This document shows, in pieces, positions 19,019 through 30,834 of a DNA stretch of 64,000 nt. How positions within the stretch are numbered: position 1 is the stretch's first letter; every line of letters starts with the position of its first letter. This stretch comes from Turnera subulata (Eukaryota; Streptophyta; Magnoliopsida; Malpighiales; Passifloraceae), in contig JAKUCV010001082.1 in assembly GCA_028386065.3 (NCBI GenBank), positions 33,508 to 97,507 on the forward strand, written 5' to 3'. The notes beneath the pieces were generated by a model, which worked only from the letters and a program-made list of their open reading frames with translations, did no database searches and was not told where the DNA came from. A program made the translations under genes and the position numbers.

Positions 19019-20670
19019 ATATTTTCAATAATATATATGTACATGGTAAATATTCTATCTTTTACAGTATGAACAGGCGTCATCGGAATTATGGAGCTTT
19101 ATCCTATCAGCCCCGGATTCAAATGCCTACATAGGAATTGGGTTTTCACCAGACGGGAGAATGGTAGGATCAAGTGCTCTTGTGGGGTGGATATCTGGAA
19201 CAGATGGTAGCACAGCAGTAAAGCAGTATTATTTAGAAGGTCAAAGTCCAGGCCTAGTTCATCCCGACCAAGGAGACCTGAAAGTTGCTTCCTCGGTGGT
19301 GGTGTCTAGACCCTCCCGAATATACTTGGCTTTTCAACTGAACAGTACCACCCAGACGTTGACGAGGATCATCTATTCCGTTGGCCCGACCGGTTCCTTG
19401 CCGTCTTCACCAAGTTATCTCCTCACCCAACACGCTGAGGCTGTATCCACCACGTTGAATTATGTTACAGGTAAGAAGAAGAACAGGTCATCTTCTAATT
19501 ATATATTAATACCCAAAACCAGAACTGCTCCTTCTATCTTTAATTTTATTTGGTAGGGAAGTGTTTATTTATGGACATGGTTGGTAGTGCCAAGCATCAT
19601 CAGAGTATTCCTCTGTTATTTTATTGTTGGGTTGGTTGAGTCAAAAGTAATATCCATCTAGTAATAAAACACAGAGGAAGTAATAAATAAATACTCTTAT
19701 ATATATGTTTCTTATGTTTGCCGTTATGTGTGTAAATCATATAAATAATCAATACTCTGAGGGCCAAAGACTCCTACCTCGATGGTTCCTATATATAATG
19801 GCTCCATCCGGATTAATTTAATTTGTAGCCGTTGATGTCCTTAATTTAAAAGTATAGTATGTGGGCTTAGGATATCGGTGTTGAAGAAAGAAAGAAATAA
19901 TAATCGTATATTCTAGGTACTTATTAATCTAGAATTAAAAATTGTTAGGTCAGTTAATTTTTTAAAAAATTTGTGCCAGACATATGTAAATTTTCTGCTA
20001 CACTTACTAGGCAGTAGGCATAAGATGCATGAATGTTACATAATTTTTGTGTCTAAACTGTAATAAACTTAATTATTACAACAGGTACGAGTTCCGACCA
20101 AACACCGTATTCAAAACTAAGATGTTTGCTCGCTATTGTAGGGAGTGGGATCCAATTTGGTTCTATGGCCATATTACCATTCAGTTACTAGGATTTGTAT
20201 TCGGCATAGCAGGAATAATCTGTGGACTAGTCCTTGAAGATCGTCTTAATACTGATGTTTCTACCCACAAAGGCATTGGGGTCACCATTCTTGTATTTGG
20301 ATGTCTCCAGGTAAACCCCCCGTCCCCACTAATCCAGATTCAATCCGGGTCCACCGCGGACTTAGTTATCCAAATACTATTTAATTGAGAAGAAAGAAAA
20401 ATGGTTGATTGATGCGTTAATTTGTGTATATGTATGTAGGTGTTTGCATTATTGGCTCGTCCAGACAAGTCATCCAAGGTTCGAAAATACTGGAATTGGT
20501 ACCATTATGGGTTGGGGAGAACATTAATGGCACTTGCAATAGGAAATGTCTTCTATGGAATCCATTTAGGTGATGCAGGAAACGGATGGAATGCTGGTTA
20601 TGGGATTGCCATCGCTATCCTATTTGTAACTGCTCTGGTTTTAGAGCTGAGGCTGTGGAAAAGAAAGTGA
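18749..20670 (+). pseudogene. DOMON plus cytochrome b561 protein gene with a frameshifting deletion
   Basis: Exons 18749-18940, 19068-19470, 20085-20310 and 20440-20670 all have GT/AG borders. Exon 1 encodes a signal peptide ending near FVSSQADSC; exon 2 a DOMON domain (SSELWSFILSAPDSNAYIGIGFSPDGRMVG...). Exons 3-4 encode b561 helices with haem-ligand motifs YGHITIQ, THKGIG and WNWYHYGLGR. Family members move electrons across the plasma membrane, probably from ascorbate. In exon 3 the incoming frame reads TSSDQTPYSKLR and soon hits a stop, while the b561 frame resumes at MFARYCREWDPIWFYGH (20122). The stretch usually between these, the first b561 helix with its HG haem ligand, is missing. The gene is therefore a recent pseudogene, a truncated apoplastic DOMON protein, or contains an assembly error. 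Confidence 0.8.
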
Positions 20671-22717
20671 TCATGTATCGATATTTTTTTTTTCTAATTA
20701 TTGTTTGCTGGAACTAATTTAATGTGGGTTGTAGAACAAAGGAGTGGCTTAGAAAGATTTATTAGTTTGCTGGAGTGCTTCACATGTCATGAGCTGTTTT
20801 TCTTTTCCCAGCTGTTTCCTTAATTTTTATTTTTCCTTTTCCTTTAACATATATATATATATATATATATATATACTTGGTTTTCTCATTTATGTATACC
20901 GTATACGCATACCTCATTGTTTTCCACTTTTCTCTACCTATTTGTACGAGTTTCTTAATAATATTCTTGATTCTTATTCATCAATTTAAGAAAATAGTTC
21001 TCTAGATAATATATTCATTTCAAAAGTTATTACCAATTATATGAGAATACATTTTTTTTGTTTCCAATCCGGTCGACCCGGATCGCGCACTTGGGTATAG
21101 TAGGTGAGTCTCCCAATGAGAATTTTCTCCATACACGAAGACTTGAACCGAGACCTCGCACAAGCGGAACAAAGTCGCTTACCACTTGGACCAACCCCAA
21201 ATTGATTGAGAATACATTGAATGAACAAACATAGAGCATATAGTTGGAAGTTTTTTTTTTCCCCTTAATTAGCATACCAGCTAGAAGATTGCGTTGTATA
21301 TTAAAGTGAATTTAGTAGTTATGGAAAATATGAATATTAGCTTAGAATGTATTCAAAATGAACAAACAAAATTAAGAATTCTTACCATGTTTTAATTGGA
21401 GTGCGTGGATTTCTTAGCTTTTACAGATAGTACAACTGTACCGCACAACTCAAAAGATAAGAAAGGATTAACTTTTTCCAATGTTGATATGGATATAATT
21501 CCATAAAAAAGTTTAGGACATGCCATTCTAAAGAAAATAAAACCAAAGCCCACTCACTTTCTTCCTTTCTATCCTTCCTTCCCTTGCTGTTTTGTCTATT
21601 TCGTGCTAACGCTAATTATGTCATTGCCGATTCCTTGATTAAAGTTTAACAATTACTAAGTCGTCGCCATTTCTCTCCTCTCTAGATGGAGATTGCTCAC
21701 CTGGCAGATACAATTACTGAAGCAAAATTTTGGCTGTAGAGTTTTCTTTTTGTCGTATGTAAGAGCAGATAACCCTGATTACTTTTGGCATATTTTGAGA
21801 ATAGAGGTAAATTCTACTCAACCATCAAACCCACACTAAGGTCCAAAGGTTCTTTTTCTATCCATTCCCGATCACCTTTTTTTTTTTTCTGCATAAAATG
21901 TTTTAGTTTTGTGTCTTTTCTTCAATTTTGATCTAAACGTGCATACATAAATCTCTTTGTTCTATCACCAAACTAATTAATTAAGTCCTTAAACGTTGGC
22001 GTGGCAATTCCCTATCTACTATTGAAAGCACTAGTTTTGTTTGATTTATTTTGCCATTTATAGAGCTTCGATTAATTGGAAAATTGATGGGTTTCGGTAG
22101 CCGCCAACTATGACTTTGTCATTTATCTTTTTTTTTTTGTTTTGCTCATTATGATCTTTCTTTGCTACATCATCACATCACATTATACGAGTAATCGAAA
22201 GGTAAGTAAGTTTATAGTATTTTTTCTCTCTCAAAAAAAAGTTGATAGTATGTTGTCTTCCTGAAAAGCAAATTGTTGTATATTTTTTTATTGGTACCTT
22301 TAAATATTATGAATATTAAGCATTCCTTAGATGAAATTTTCCACTTTATCTTGTCTCTCATCAAAAGCAATTAAAGAAGGAAAATGCAATTCAAGAAAAA
22401 TAATTAGCAAAAATCTAAGACCTATGAGGATGAAAGAAGAGAAACTCATTCTCGGCGGATAAGGAAAGAAAGATATGTCAAAATTTCTCAAAAAGTTTGA
22501 TTCGCTATGCAATACACAGGTACTCTTGGGTTGTCTAAATATCTGTTGGCAATAAAACCAGCCATTATCAATCTACCCAGCTCAGCTCCTTAATTAATAC
22601 ATCAACATCAAATTAACGGAGTTACACCGTATTTTGGTGGCCTTTAACTACTGCTTCAATAAAGAATTCCTCCTCATTAAATATTTCCTGTTCAATAACT
22701 TACAAACAGAATTGAAT
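20671..22717. other. Intergenic between the b561 and bZIP genes
   Basis: AT-rich, with an (AT)n microsatellite near 20849-20874 and a SINE at 21054-21206. No other gene is visible. The last about 100 bp before 22718 is probably bZIP 5' leader. Confidence 0.5.
21054..21206 (-). mobile_element. tRNA-derived SINE with 12-bp TSD
   Basis: On the minus strand it starts GGGGTTGGTCCAAGTGG, a pol III box A-like head, followed about 40 bp later by GGTTCAAGTC, a box B-like motif. It ends with an A-rich tail (plus-strand T run at about 21053). The direct repeat TGAGAATACATT occurs at 21042-21053 and 21207-21218. A related copy is at 60540-60680. It is not a tRNA gene: only the promoter part resembles tRNA. 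Confidence 0.85.
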
Positions 22718-24639
22718 ATGGACAAGGGGAAGAAACAGATTGAAGAAGAAGAGTTTGAGCCTGATCTAATGGATAGTCCCTTTAACTATTGTTCATCACC
22801 ACTTCCTTCACTATCATTGCTCAATGGTGAAGAACTTCCTAATCTGCACGAAGGCTCGGGCTCTGTCTTGGGCTCTGGCTCCAGCTCCAACTCCAACTCC
22901 GATCCCGCCTCTGGTTCTGAATCATCAAGCTCCAAGAAAGAGAATCCAACTCTAAATGCAATTGATGATATCAATAATATGGGTACGTATGTAGTGGTTT
23001 GGTTTCTGCACCACCTTGACTAATTATATATAGTGCTATATATGTTACATGTGTATAATATAGAAATGAATAATTAATTTGATGTATTATTAATTATATG
23101 ATCAGCAAGTAATGGGCCACAAAGATTATGTGATGATGAGGCATGGATGGAAGTTCTGTCTAAAACAATTCTTCCAGACTCCAGATCGGTGTTGGCAAGT
23201 GTGGTTCGCCCTAAGCATTCCAGGAAGGGAACCATATCTCCTCAAATGCTTGCAGACCTAGCCACTCGTGATCCAAGGCGAGCAAAGAGGTGTGTGTGCC
23301 CAATTTCGAATACAAGTTTTTATTTGTGTCCTTTTTATTTTTCAATTGGATCTTGAAATTTTTGGTTTGTAGTAATAAATCTACCTTTATTTGTTTTAAT
23401 TTATTTTTCTCCTCTCTCTATATATATATATGCAGGATTTTGACAAATCGAGTGTCTGCAGTGAAGGCAAAGGAAAAGAAGAGGAAGCATGCCTACATGC
23501 TCGAGCAACAAGTGCAGGCCCTAGCAGCTAAATCTGATGAGTTCAATTCTCAACTGCTTTTGGTGCAGGTAAATTTTGCCTATTGCTTTTCGCTCGCAGC
23601 ATGTAAAAGACAAGTAGCTAAAGAGATATAGTTTTTGGGTAGAGTTTTAGGTTTTATTTTGTCCCTAAATTTATTTTAGGGAAGTCTATCTCTGTAAGCC
23701 TACTATTTTATAGTGGTAAACCTAGTCGATTTGTTCTCTCGATTTTCATTAACAAATAATTACAAATTTTCACTTCTTTTTAGTTTAATATTTTTTAAAA
23801 AACAATTGTTAGTATTTGAATTCTTTTAATCGATATCTTATTTTATCTATTTTATTAGATATAAAGCAACCTTCCAATTTTATATTGAAAATGTAAGGGG
23901 CAATCTGTATGAGAAGGGGTAATTTCACCATCTGAATGTGTTATAAATCTACCAATGATAATTTGCAATTATTTGAATTCTCTTTTGCAAATAAGGGATT
24001 GGAATTATGTGAAGTGTAAAGGGATGGAAGCATGGGGATATATATTTTGTAATTTTTGTTTTATCTTTCACTATTGTTTTTTTCTTGTTTAATTCCAGCC
24101 CCTTTCCTCCGGATGGCTCGGGCTTTTTTTTTTTTTTTTTCTATATAGAAATGAAATCATATACTAGCTATGAAAATCTTTATACTTTTCTTCTACCCAA
24201 AGTTGGTACCTGACAATTTACTTCCTGATAAACAGCAAGAAGGCAAATACTTGGCAACTGAAAACTATTCACTGAAAGAGCAAACCAGTATCATTTTGGA
24301 GCAAATTCAATGGCAAGATTGTAAGTATTGCTTTTCCCATAGTCTTCATGTATTCGTATGACTTAACTTTATAATCTGTTTTTTTTTTTTATTGACGGTA
24401 GCTTATCAGCTAAAAAGAATAACATCTAATGTTCTTTTTGTTTTCCTTTCACAGCATTGAACGAGGAGATAAGAAATGAGATCCAACATCTGAAGAGGTT
24501 GACACAAATTAACCACTACCAATCAGTAGATGGATACCCTGGAGATAACAACCATGCAGGTGATACACTCTCATGCGCAACTGTGTTTCCTCCCCAACCA
24601 ATCCAAGATCAGTACTTCTCCCAGCATAATCAGTATTAA
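22718..24639 (+). CDS. bZIP transcription factor, group I (VIP1/bZIP29-like)
   Basis: Exons 22718-22982, 23106-23289, 23436-23568, 24236-24320 and 24455-24639 join in frame to 283 residues with GT/AG borders. The N-terminus is Ser-rich and acidic. Exon 2 carries VRPKHSRKGTISPQMLADLATRDPRRAKR, and exon 3 the basic region ILTNRVSAVKAKEKKRKH with Asn and Lys eight residues apart, the group-I signature (most bZIPs have Arg). The zipper continues through EQQVQALAAKSDEFNSQLLLV, YLATENYSLKEQ and SLNEEIRNEIQHLKRL. Group I factors are nuclear and include VIP1 and relatives acting in osmosensory, vascular and developmental control. The basic region departs from the usual NRQSAARSKERK at several positions. 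No frameshift is seen; the ATG is preceded by in-frame codons without an earlier convincing start. Confidence 0.9.
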
Positions 24640-25451
24640 GTATCATGAAATTGAGTACTTATATGCTGGACAAACAAAGCCTATATCAGTACAATTATAT
24701 AGACACCAATCAGTATTTTTAATTAGCAGATGCAATGCCAAATTCAAGCAACTACACCACAACAATCCTAAAAACACAAGTACAATGTGAGCAGCTCGTA
24801 CCAGGAGGAATTGGACAATATTGAAGGCAACAACAGTCCACGCACCTTCAAACTATACCAGCATGAAAATAAATGAATGGTTTTTCATATTCAAGACTTT
24901 AATATAGTCATCCTCAACTGTTTCAATATACTTTCGGTTATGATTACATTAGCTTTTTTTTTTTTTTTATGCTACTATACATTGGTTAAATATTTTGTTT
25001 GAAGGCATAGCATCATTTTAGTGCTACTTACTGTCTATGAAGTTTTGAGTCTGTGATTGAACTCATAGTTTCTGAATGGTCTGCTTAATTGATCACTTGT
25101 TATTTTATCTTGGACAAATTTATGGTCTGTCTATAAAATTGATGAGGAAATGTGGCAGTCCTGTGACATTAAAATGCTGCTTTCGTATTCGGTTTACCTT
25201 TTTCCTTTTTCTTGATGATTAATGGCTTGAAAGAATTTGAGCTTCTGTGTTATATATATAAATCAGTTTTTTCTCTGGGTTTTAAATTTGTTTCTGTTGA
25301 TTTTGACGACTACCAAAATTTTCCTATCAGTCTTGGTTTTTTCACTTTCAGATTTTAGTGTCTTTATAGAATTTCAAGATCACCGAGCATATCCAAAAAC
25401 AGATCATTGGAAATAATTTTTATCAGGAAGTCGAGAGAACTATACTCTCTG
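24640..25451. other. 3' flank of the bZIP gene
   Basis: Probably 3' UTR for the first few hundred bases, then AT-rich intergenic sequence. No gene is seen. Confidence 0.45.
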
Positions 25452-25618
25452 TATAATAAGGCTTAACTTTTTTTTGAGAGCGAAAGATACTTTGCATTTA
25501 TGAAACTGATAGTACATCTGCTTGAGCTAACAAGACAATAGGCGGAGGAAAACCCTCAAGCAATACAGTCTCAGAGCTACATGTGTGTGCTAATTTAGCC
25601 ACCTAGTGTGCAACAGTG

Positions 25619-27690
25619 TTACAAGAGCGAGGGATATGAGTAAAAGACAGAATGCAAAGTAGCGATAGCTAAAGAAACTTGAGATAGCAATAGTCCAATA
25701 TATGATTCCGACCTTTGGATTGAGTGCAGCTCCTGAATCAAACGTAAACAATCAGTTTCCACATCAAGATCCCAAAATCCCATGGAAGCAGCTTGGTGTA
25801 TGCCAAATAGTAGAGCTTGAGCTTCAGCCAATTTCGGAGAGAGTTGTGCTTCAATTCTGGTATAGGCCACCATCAAAATATCCCCTGTGGNTATGAGTAA
25901 AAGACAGAATGCAAAGTAGCGATAGCTAAAGAAACTTGAGATAGCAATAGTCCAATATATGATTCCGACCTTTGGATTGAGTGCAGCTCCTGAATCAAAC
26001 GTAAACAATCAGTTTCCACATCAAGATCCCAAAATCCCATGGAAGCAGCTTGGTGTATGCCAAATAGTAGAGCTTGAGCTTCAGCCAATTCCGGAGAGAG
26101 TTGTGCTTCAATTCTGGTATAGGCCACCATCAAAATATCCCCTGTGGAATCCCGTACCACTGCGCCTAGTCCGCATCCAGACTCCCCGAATACACCAGCA
26201 TCTACATTCAAAAAGAAGAACATTGCGGGCATACCACAGACCCCAAAGAATCATAACCCATTTCTGCAAATATTCTTCATTCTCCATATTCCAGAGTTCC
26301 AAAAACCAGGTGAGGAAGGAGGGGACACGAAGAGTAGCACCAGCAGGCCACCAGGTAGGTTTAATGAGGCTCCAAAGCTCTACGGACCATGGGCATTCAA
26401 ATAGAACATGTAATAAAGTTTCCATGGGATGGCCACATCTTATGCAAGACGAATCAATGGTCATACCTCTGCGGACTAGATTGGCTTTAGTGGCCAAGTT
26501 GTTCTGCAAGGCTCGCCAAAGGAAATGACGTACTTTTGGGGGTATCATTAGGCCCCATATACGAGTCCACGGGATCTCGGTATTGGTACTGCTATTACTG
26601 GTCTCTGTGGGTTGCTGCTGTAGGCGGGAGAAGGTAGCATGGTAAGCACTGCGTACCGTAAAAAAGCCCTTTGGAGTATATTTCCAGAAAAGGGTATCCG
26701 GCTGGAAGGATGCTACAGTGGGGAGGCGAAGGATCTGAGCAGCATCAAATGGAAGAAATACCTGTTTTACTAACTCAATATTCCATCTCTGTTCGCCGGG
26801 GTGCATGAGGTCATTAACCACTCGGAGATCTACATGCAGTGGTTTTGGAGACCATGGTTTCTCCCCATTTTGCTCCGGGAGCCACCTATCCTCCCAGATT
26901 CTAATGTTGTGACCAGAACCAACCCTCCACATCGCTCCATCTTCCACGAACTCTCTCGTGGCCAACAAACTCCTAAAGGTAAAACTCATGTTGGGGTTGG
27001 CTCGAAGTTCCATCAGAGGCCGGTGCTTTACATACTTGTGGAAATATAACTGCCCCAAAAGAGATGATGAGTCCTGCAGCAGCCTCCAAAACTGCTTGGA
27101 TAGCATCGCAAGGTTAAAGGAATGCAAATCCCGGAATCCAAGGCCCCCAACTTTCTTTGGTGTCTACACATACGCCTCCAACTTGCCCAATGCATTCTCC
27201 TTTCTTCTTTCTTTTGGCCTCACCAGAAATTGCTAGTAATGGCTTCAATTTCGTTGCACAATTCCTTAGGAAGAAGGAAGCAACTCATAACATACGTCGG
27301 TATTGATTGAGCAACCGCTTTGATGAGCACCTCTTTCCCGGCAAAAGAGAGGACTTTCTCTTTCCAACTGGCCAGCTTCTTCCACACTCGATCCTTAATG
27401 GAGGCAAAGGTGAGTTTTTTGGACCTCCCAATGACAGTCGGCAACCCCAAATATTTGTCATGGTGTTCCACCGAAATCATTGCTAGATGTTGTTGGATAG
27501 TAGCTTGTGTTTGAGCTGTGACATTTCGGCTGAATGAAATTGCTGACTTATCGAGGTTGATTTTCTGTCCCCAGGCCTGCTCACAAATCCTGGATAATAG
27601 TCAAAAGGCTGGATGCCTCCTCCATTGTTGATCTTGTGAAGATGAGACTATCATCGGCAAAAAAGAGGTATGAGACTGGGGGGCTCCGTG
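25619..27690 (-). pseudogene. LINE ORF2 remnant: RT C-terminal half, zf-RVT, RNase H
   Basis: Frames 27220-27480 and 26108-27127 hold RT C-terminal sequence (SFAGKEVLIKAVAQSIPTYV), MWRVGSGHNIRIWEDRWLP, and the zf-RVT region IPPKVRHFLWRALQNNLATK...CIRCGHPMETLLHVLFECPW. The RNase H part reads GLGAVVRDSTGDILMVAY...ELAEAQALLFGIHQA...VETDCLRLIQ. The frames are shifted against each other near 27200 and near 26220, so no protein is made. A single N at 25891 splits a duplicated 256-bp block within the RNase H part. Confidence 0.88.
25635..26147. repeat. 256-bp direct duplication separated by a single N
   Basis: 25635-25890 and 25892-26147 are identical except for one base (TTTCGGAG versus TTCCGGAG), and one N lies between them. 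The pattern fits two contig ends that overlap but were placed side by side; a real tandem duplication at exactly that N is less likely. Confidence 0.9.
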
Positions 27691-28015
27691 TAATCGGACT
27701 AAGTTTATAATAAGGCTTAACTTAAATGTATTTCTTAAATCTCCGTGTAATCGGAGTAAGTTTATCCAAAGCACTAGTGATTTTGTTGTTTGGTAGGAAA
27801 AGAAGAGAAGAAGGAATAAGGAGAGTCTAAACAGGCCCTGAGGTGGGCCAACTGGAAATGCCACTGGCCCAATTTCCTGGACTGAAAGTCTCCAAAAGCA
27901 AAAACAAAAGAAACAAAAGAATTTAAACCCATTATATTTATATTTATATTTATTCATCATGAGATGAATTATTTAGTGGGTGGTAAAAGAAAGTGGAAGG
28001 AGGAGAGAAAAAAGG

Positions 28016-29619
28016 ATGTTGAGGACTCGATTGGTTTGGTTCACGGTGGGGGCATCGGCGACAGGGGCTGCAATTACCCAGTTGGTCTGGAAAGACCTTT
28101 CTACTGATCGATTTGTTCTTTCGTCTCAAGTGAGCGAACTAACCATCTCCTCGCATTCGCTTACCTCCTCTACTTTATTGAATGATTTGCCTTTTTTACT
28201 ACCGCGTTGTGCATTCATGTTTCGTTTCGTTTTGTTTTGTTCCTTGGGGTGATTTTTTGTTTATTTAGATGACGCAACACTTCTCGGACCTTGAAGCCAG
28301 AGTCCAGTATCTCGAGTCGTCTTCTTCCTCTTCCCGCAATTCGGATTCGACCCAGGTAAAAAAAAAAAAAAACATAACGGAAAACAAGAATCGAACACTA
28401 AGACAAATTTACCCGAATAAATACCTACTGGGACTATCTGACTAACTTATGGGGCTAATAAGAAAATCTCAAACTACAATATTGTTAACACCACGATACT
28501 AAACCACTTCCTTAATAGAGGAAACCCAGCGTCGTAACGAAAACTCACGACACCTATACTTTGATTTGTAGCGGAGATTTGTGGTGCAACCTAGGAACTA
28601 CTATGTAACAAGTATTCCATAGAAAATGTGAAGTGTAAAGAAGAATTTATAAATTGGTAATGTACCCTGCATAGTGGATTTAGGATGGTAAACCATAAGG
28701 TTGTGTTTTGTAACATTAGACAGCTGGAATTGCCATGAAGTTTGGAGATTTGGGTTTAGAGCTTAGTGCAAGACATGAGAGTCTATATGTATTCAAAGGA
28801 GTTGGGAGAATGGGAGGAAACATAACAGCAATGATGGCAGTGGCCATTGTTTGTCTGATATGAGCATGATCTTGCGGTAAGAATGGACTTATGCTTGATT
28901 TCAAATGGACATGGTCTGTGGCATTGGTGAACCAGTCTATTTGAACCTAGATAAGACCGGCAGTCTAATTACGATGACCTCCAAACCCTGCAATGCATGC
29001 ATCTGCAGTGCTCAAAAATCATTTTAGCATACCCTGTAATTGGTTAGCCAATCAATCATGTCGCCTTAATGATTTGATTATGCAGGGGCCGTAGCTTTGC
29101 TGTTTTACTGCAACCCTGAGTACTGGGAGCTTAACCCAGTGATAGATACCCGACTACTACCTCAATGCAGACCCATCTTTCCTTGGACATGAGATGCTCC
29201 AACTTAGCTTTGACTAGAAAGCCTACCTTATATACCTACAAACTTGTTGATCATGCTATCGCTGGTAGTTTTACTGCAGAGCTGATATTACATGAGTGTT
29301 TGGGGGTTGACCTCCTTTTCTTTTCCTTATTTGATGAGAGCATCAGTTTGAATCATTAGTATTAAATTAATTTTTTGAGAAATATGAGTATATTAGTAAG
29401 TGATTTAAAGCAGTAGCAGAATTCTCCATTAGGTTGCAGAGAGGGAGTTTGCAGATGGTTGTTAATTTAAGAGTTGCATCTTCTCTTCGCATTTTTTTCT
29501 ACAAATTTTCTTGCCGCTCATCTTAAAATGACATGCTTAACTATCGGGCTTTACTTTTTTTTTTTTTTTTTGACGCTATATTGCGTTTTACATTCTGTCT
29601 ATTGCAGGTGGAACGATAG
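28016..29619 (+). CDS. Small plant-specific protein gene, last exon uncertain
   Basis: Exon 1 (28016-28129) encodes MLRTRLVWFTVGASATGAA...QLVWKDLSTDRFVLSSQ with GT following. Exon 2 (28269-28355) encodes MTQHFSDLEARVQYLESS and ends at Gln before GT. The N-terminus is a hydrophobic segment after two Arg, suggesting a membrane anchor or organelle targeting, followed by a short helical part. It resembles a family of roughly 70-residue uncharacterised plant proteins that start M(W/L)RTRL-WFTVG. The last exon is uncertain: a phase-0 acceptor at 29607 gives VER and a stop (29608-29619), while one at 29085 would give about 36 codons with no obvious similarity. I prefer the first. The function is unknown. 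Confidence 0.5.
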
Positions 29620-30834
29620 ATCCTGTACGGAGCGGAAACAAATAACTGGCTGTTCCCATTTTTCCTCTTTTCATCTTGTTGTTATTGAGTTTTAGTAATA
29701 ACGCGAGGCAAATTTTCTTGCTGAAAGCACATCCTTCTTGATGATAGGGCTATGATACCCCGAATATTCATTGACTTGTCTGCAATTTGATGACTATGAA
29801 AAAAGTTCTATCTTAGTTCTTGTTTGTACGATGGAGCTGATAGGGTGCATCGGGTCAGAGGGCGGTTCGCTCAATTTCTGCTTCTCTCCCAAAAATGAGC
29901 AATCCAAAGCTACATCCATAGGTAGTCACAACGAGGATGTCCTTATACCAAACTAGCGTCTCCTGGATCTGTGAGTCTTCCTGGGTTTTGATTAAAGGTT
30001 TCAAAGAATACGACTGGGCAAAGGTCAATTTGAGGCAAATCATGTTCAAATATTGATTAATGTGCGTGATTTATTTCAAGCGACGAGAAGGTTGAAATAT
30101 AAAGAAATTGAAAAATTGAAGAGTTAATTTCTAATGCACCAAGTTAAGAATGCATGTATTGTGCTGTTGAAGTTATGGAAATGATCGACTTGTGCGTGCA
30201 ACTGCGTTTTCTTTTTCTTTTTTTATTTCCATTCGTTCCAATTGGATTCATTCAACCTTTTGCGATTTCAAAATTGTTAAATCATTTTTAATAAATAAAT
30301 TGGAATTGGACCGTGACAATTGACATAACACCTTAAATTAAAACTCGTTAAGCATTTGTCGCCCACTATCTGTGGACGCATCGTAGAGTTGGTGATTACG
30401 AAATAACTGCGCAAAAGACTCGCTTTATATGTCCACCTTTACGACTTACGAGGGTGTGCCTCATCAGACAAAGTTTGCATCCAAAATTTTACTTGCGGAA
30501 GGAAAGATGGTTAAAGGGCAACATGCCAAACTGCTTATATTTTGCATTGAAAGAAGCCTACAGGTAATTAGGTTCCATCCATTTGTACAGTCAGAATTCC
30601 CCAACCCAGCTATGTATTCACAAAATGCAAATAACTAGTCACCTAAAATCAGTCTGCCAACACCGGAAACAAAAGACTGTTAAATAAACTTAAATATAAG
30701 AAACAATGGGCACTACAAACTCTATTTCAGATTGACAAAAGAACAGGAATAAGAGCATGGTTATTCATTTGGGGTTGACTGCATCGCCCCAAACTTGGAG
30801 GGCAAGGTCTGGAAGCATCGCCAGCAAGCATGGT
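29620..30834. other. Intergenic between convergent genes
   Basis: No gene is seen. It should hold the 3' UTRs of the small plus-strand gene and of the minus-strand DUF3755 gene (whose stop is at 30835). Confidence 0.45.

Larger units (their letters stand above)
25470..27705 (-). mobile_element. 5'-truncated LINE, 18-bp TSD
   Basis: On the minus strand the order is RT catalytic region (SYLFFADDSLIF near 27645-27680), RT thumb (YLGLPTVIGRSKK..., 27220-27480), the zinc-binding RVT region (26400-27127) and an RNase H domain (about 25640-26230), then an A-rich end (plus-strand T run at 25470). The direct repeat TATAATAAGGCTTAACTT occurs at 25452-25469 and 27706-27723. Everything 5' of the RT active site, including the endonuclease, is missing, as expected from incomplete reverse transcription. 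Confidence 0.9.

Noticed and set aside
21060..21200. tRNA gene
   Set aside because: Box A and box B motifs are present but there is no cloverleaf, and a 12-bp target duplication with an A tail marks a SINE.
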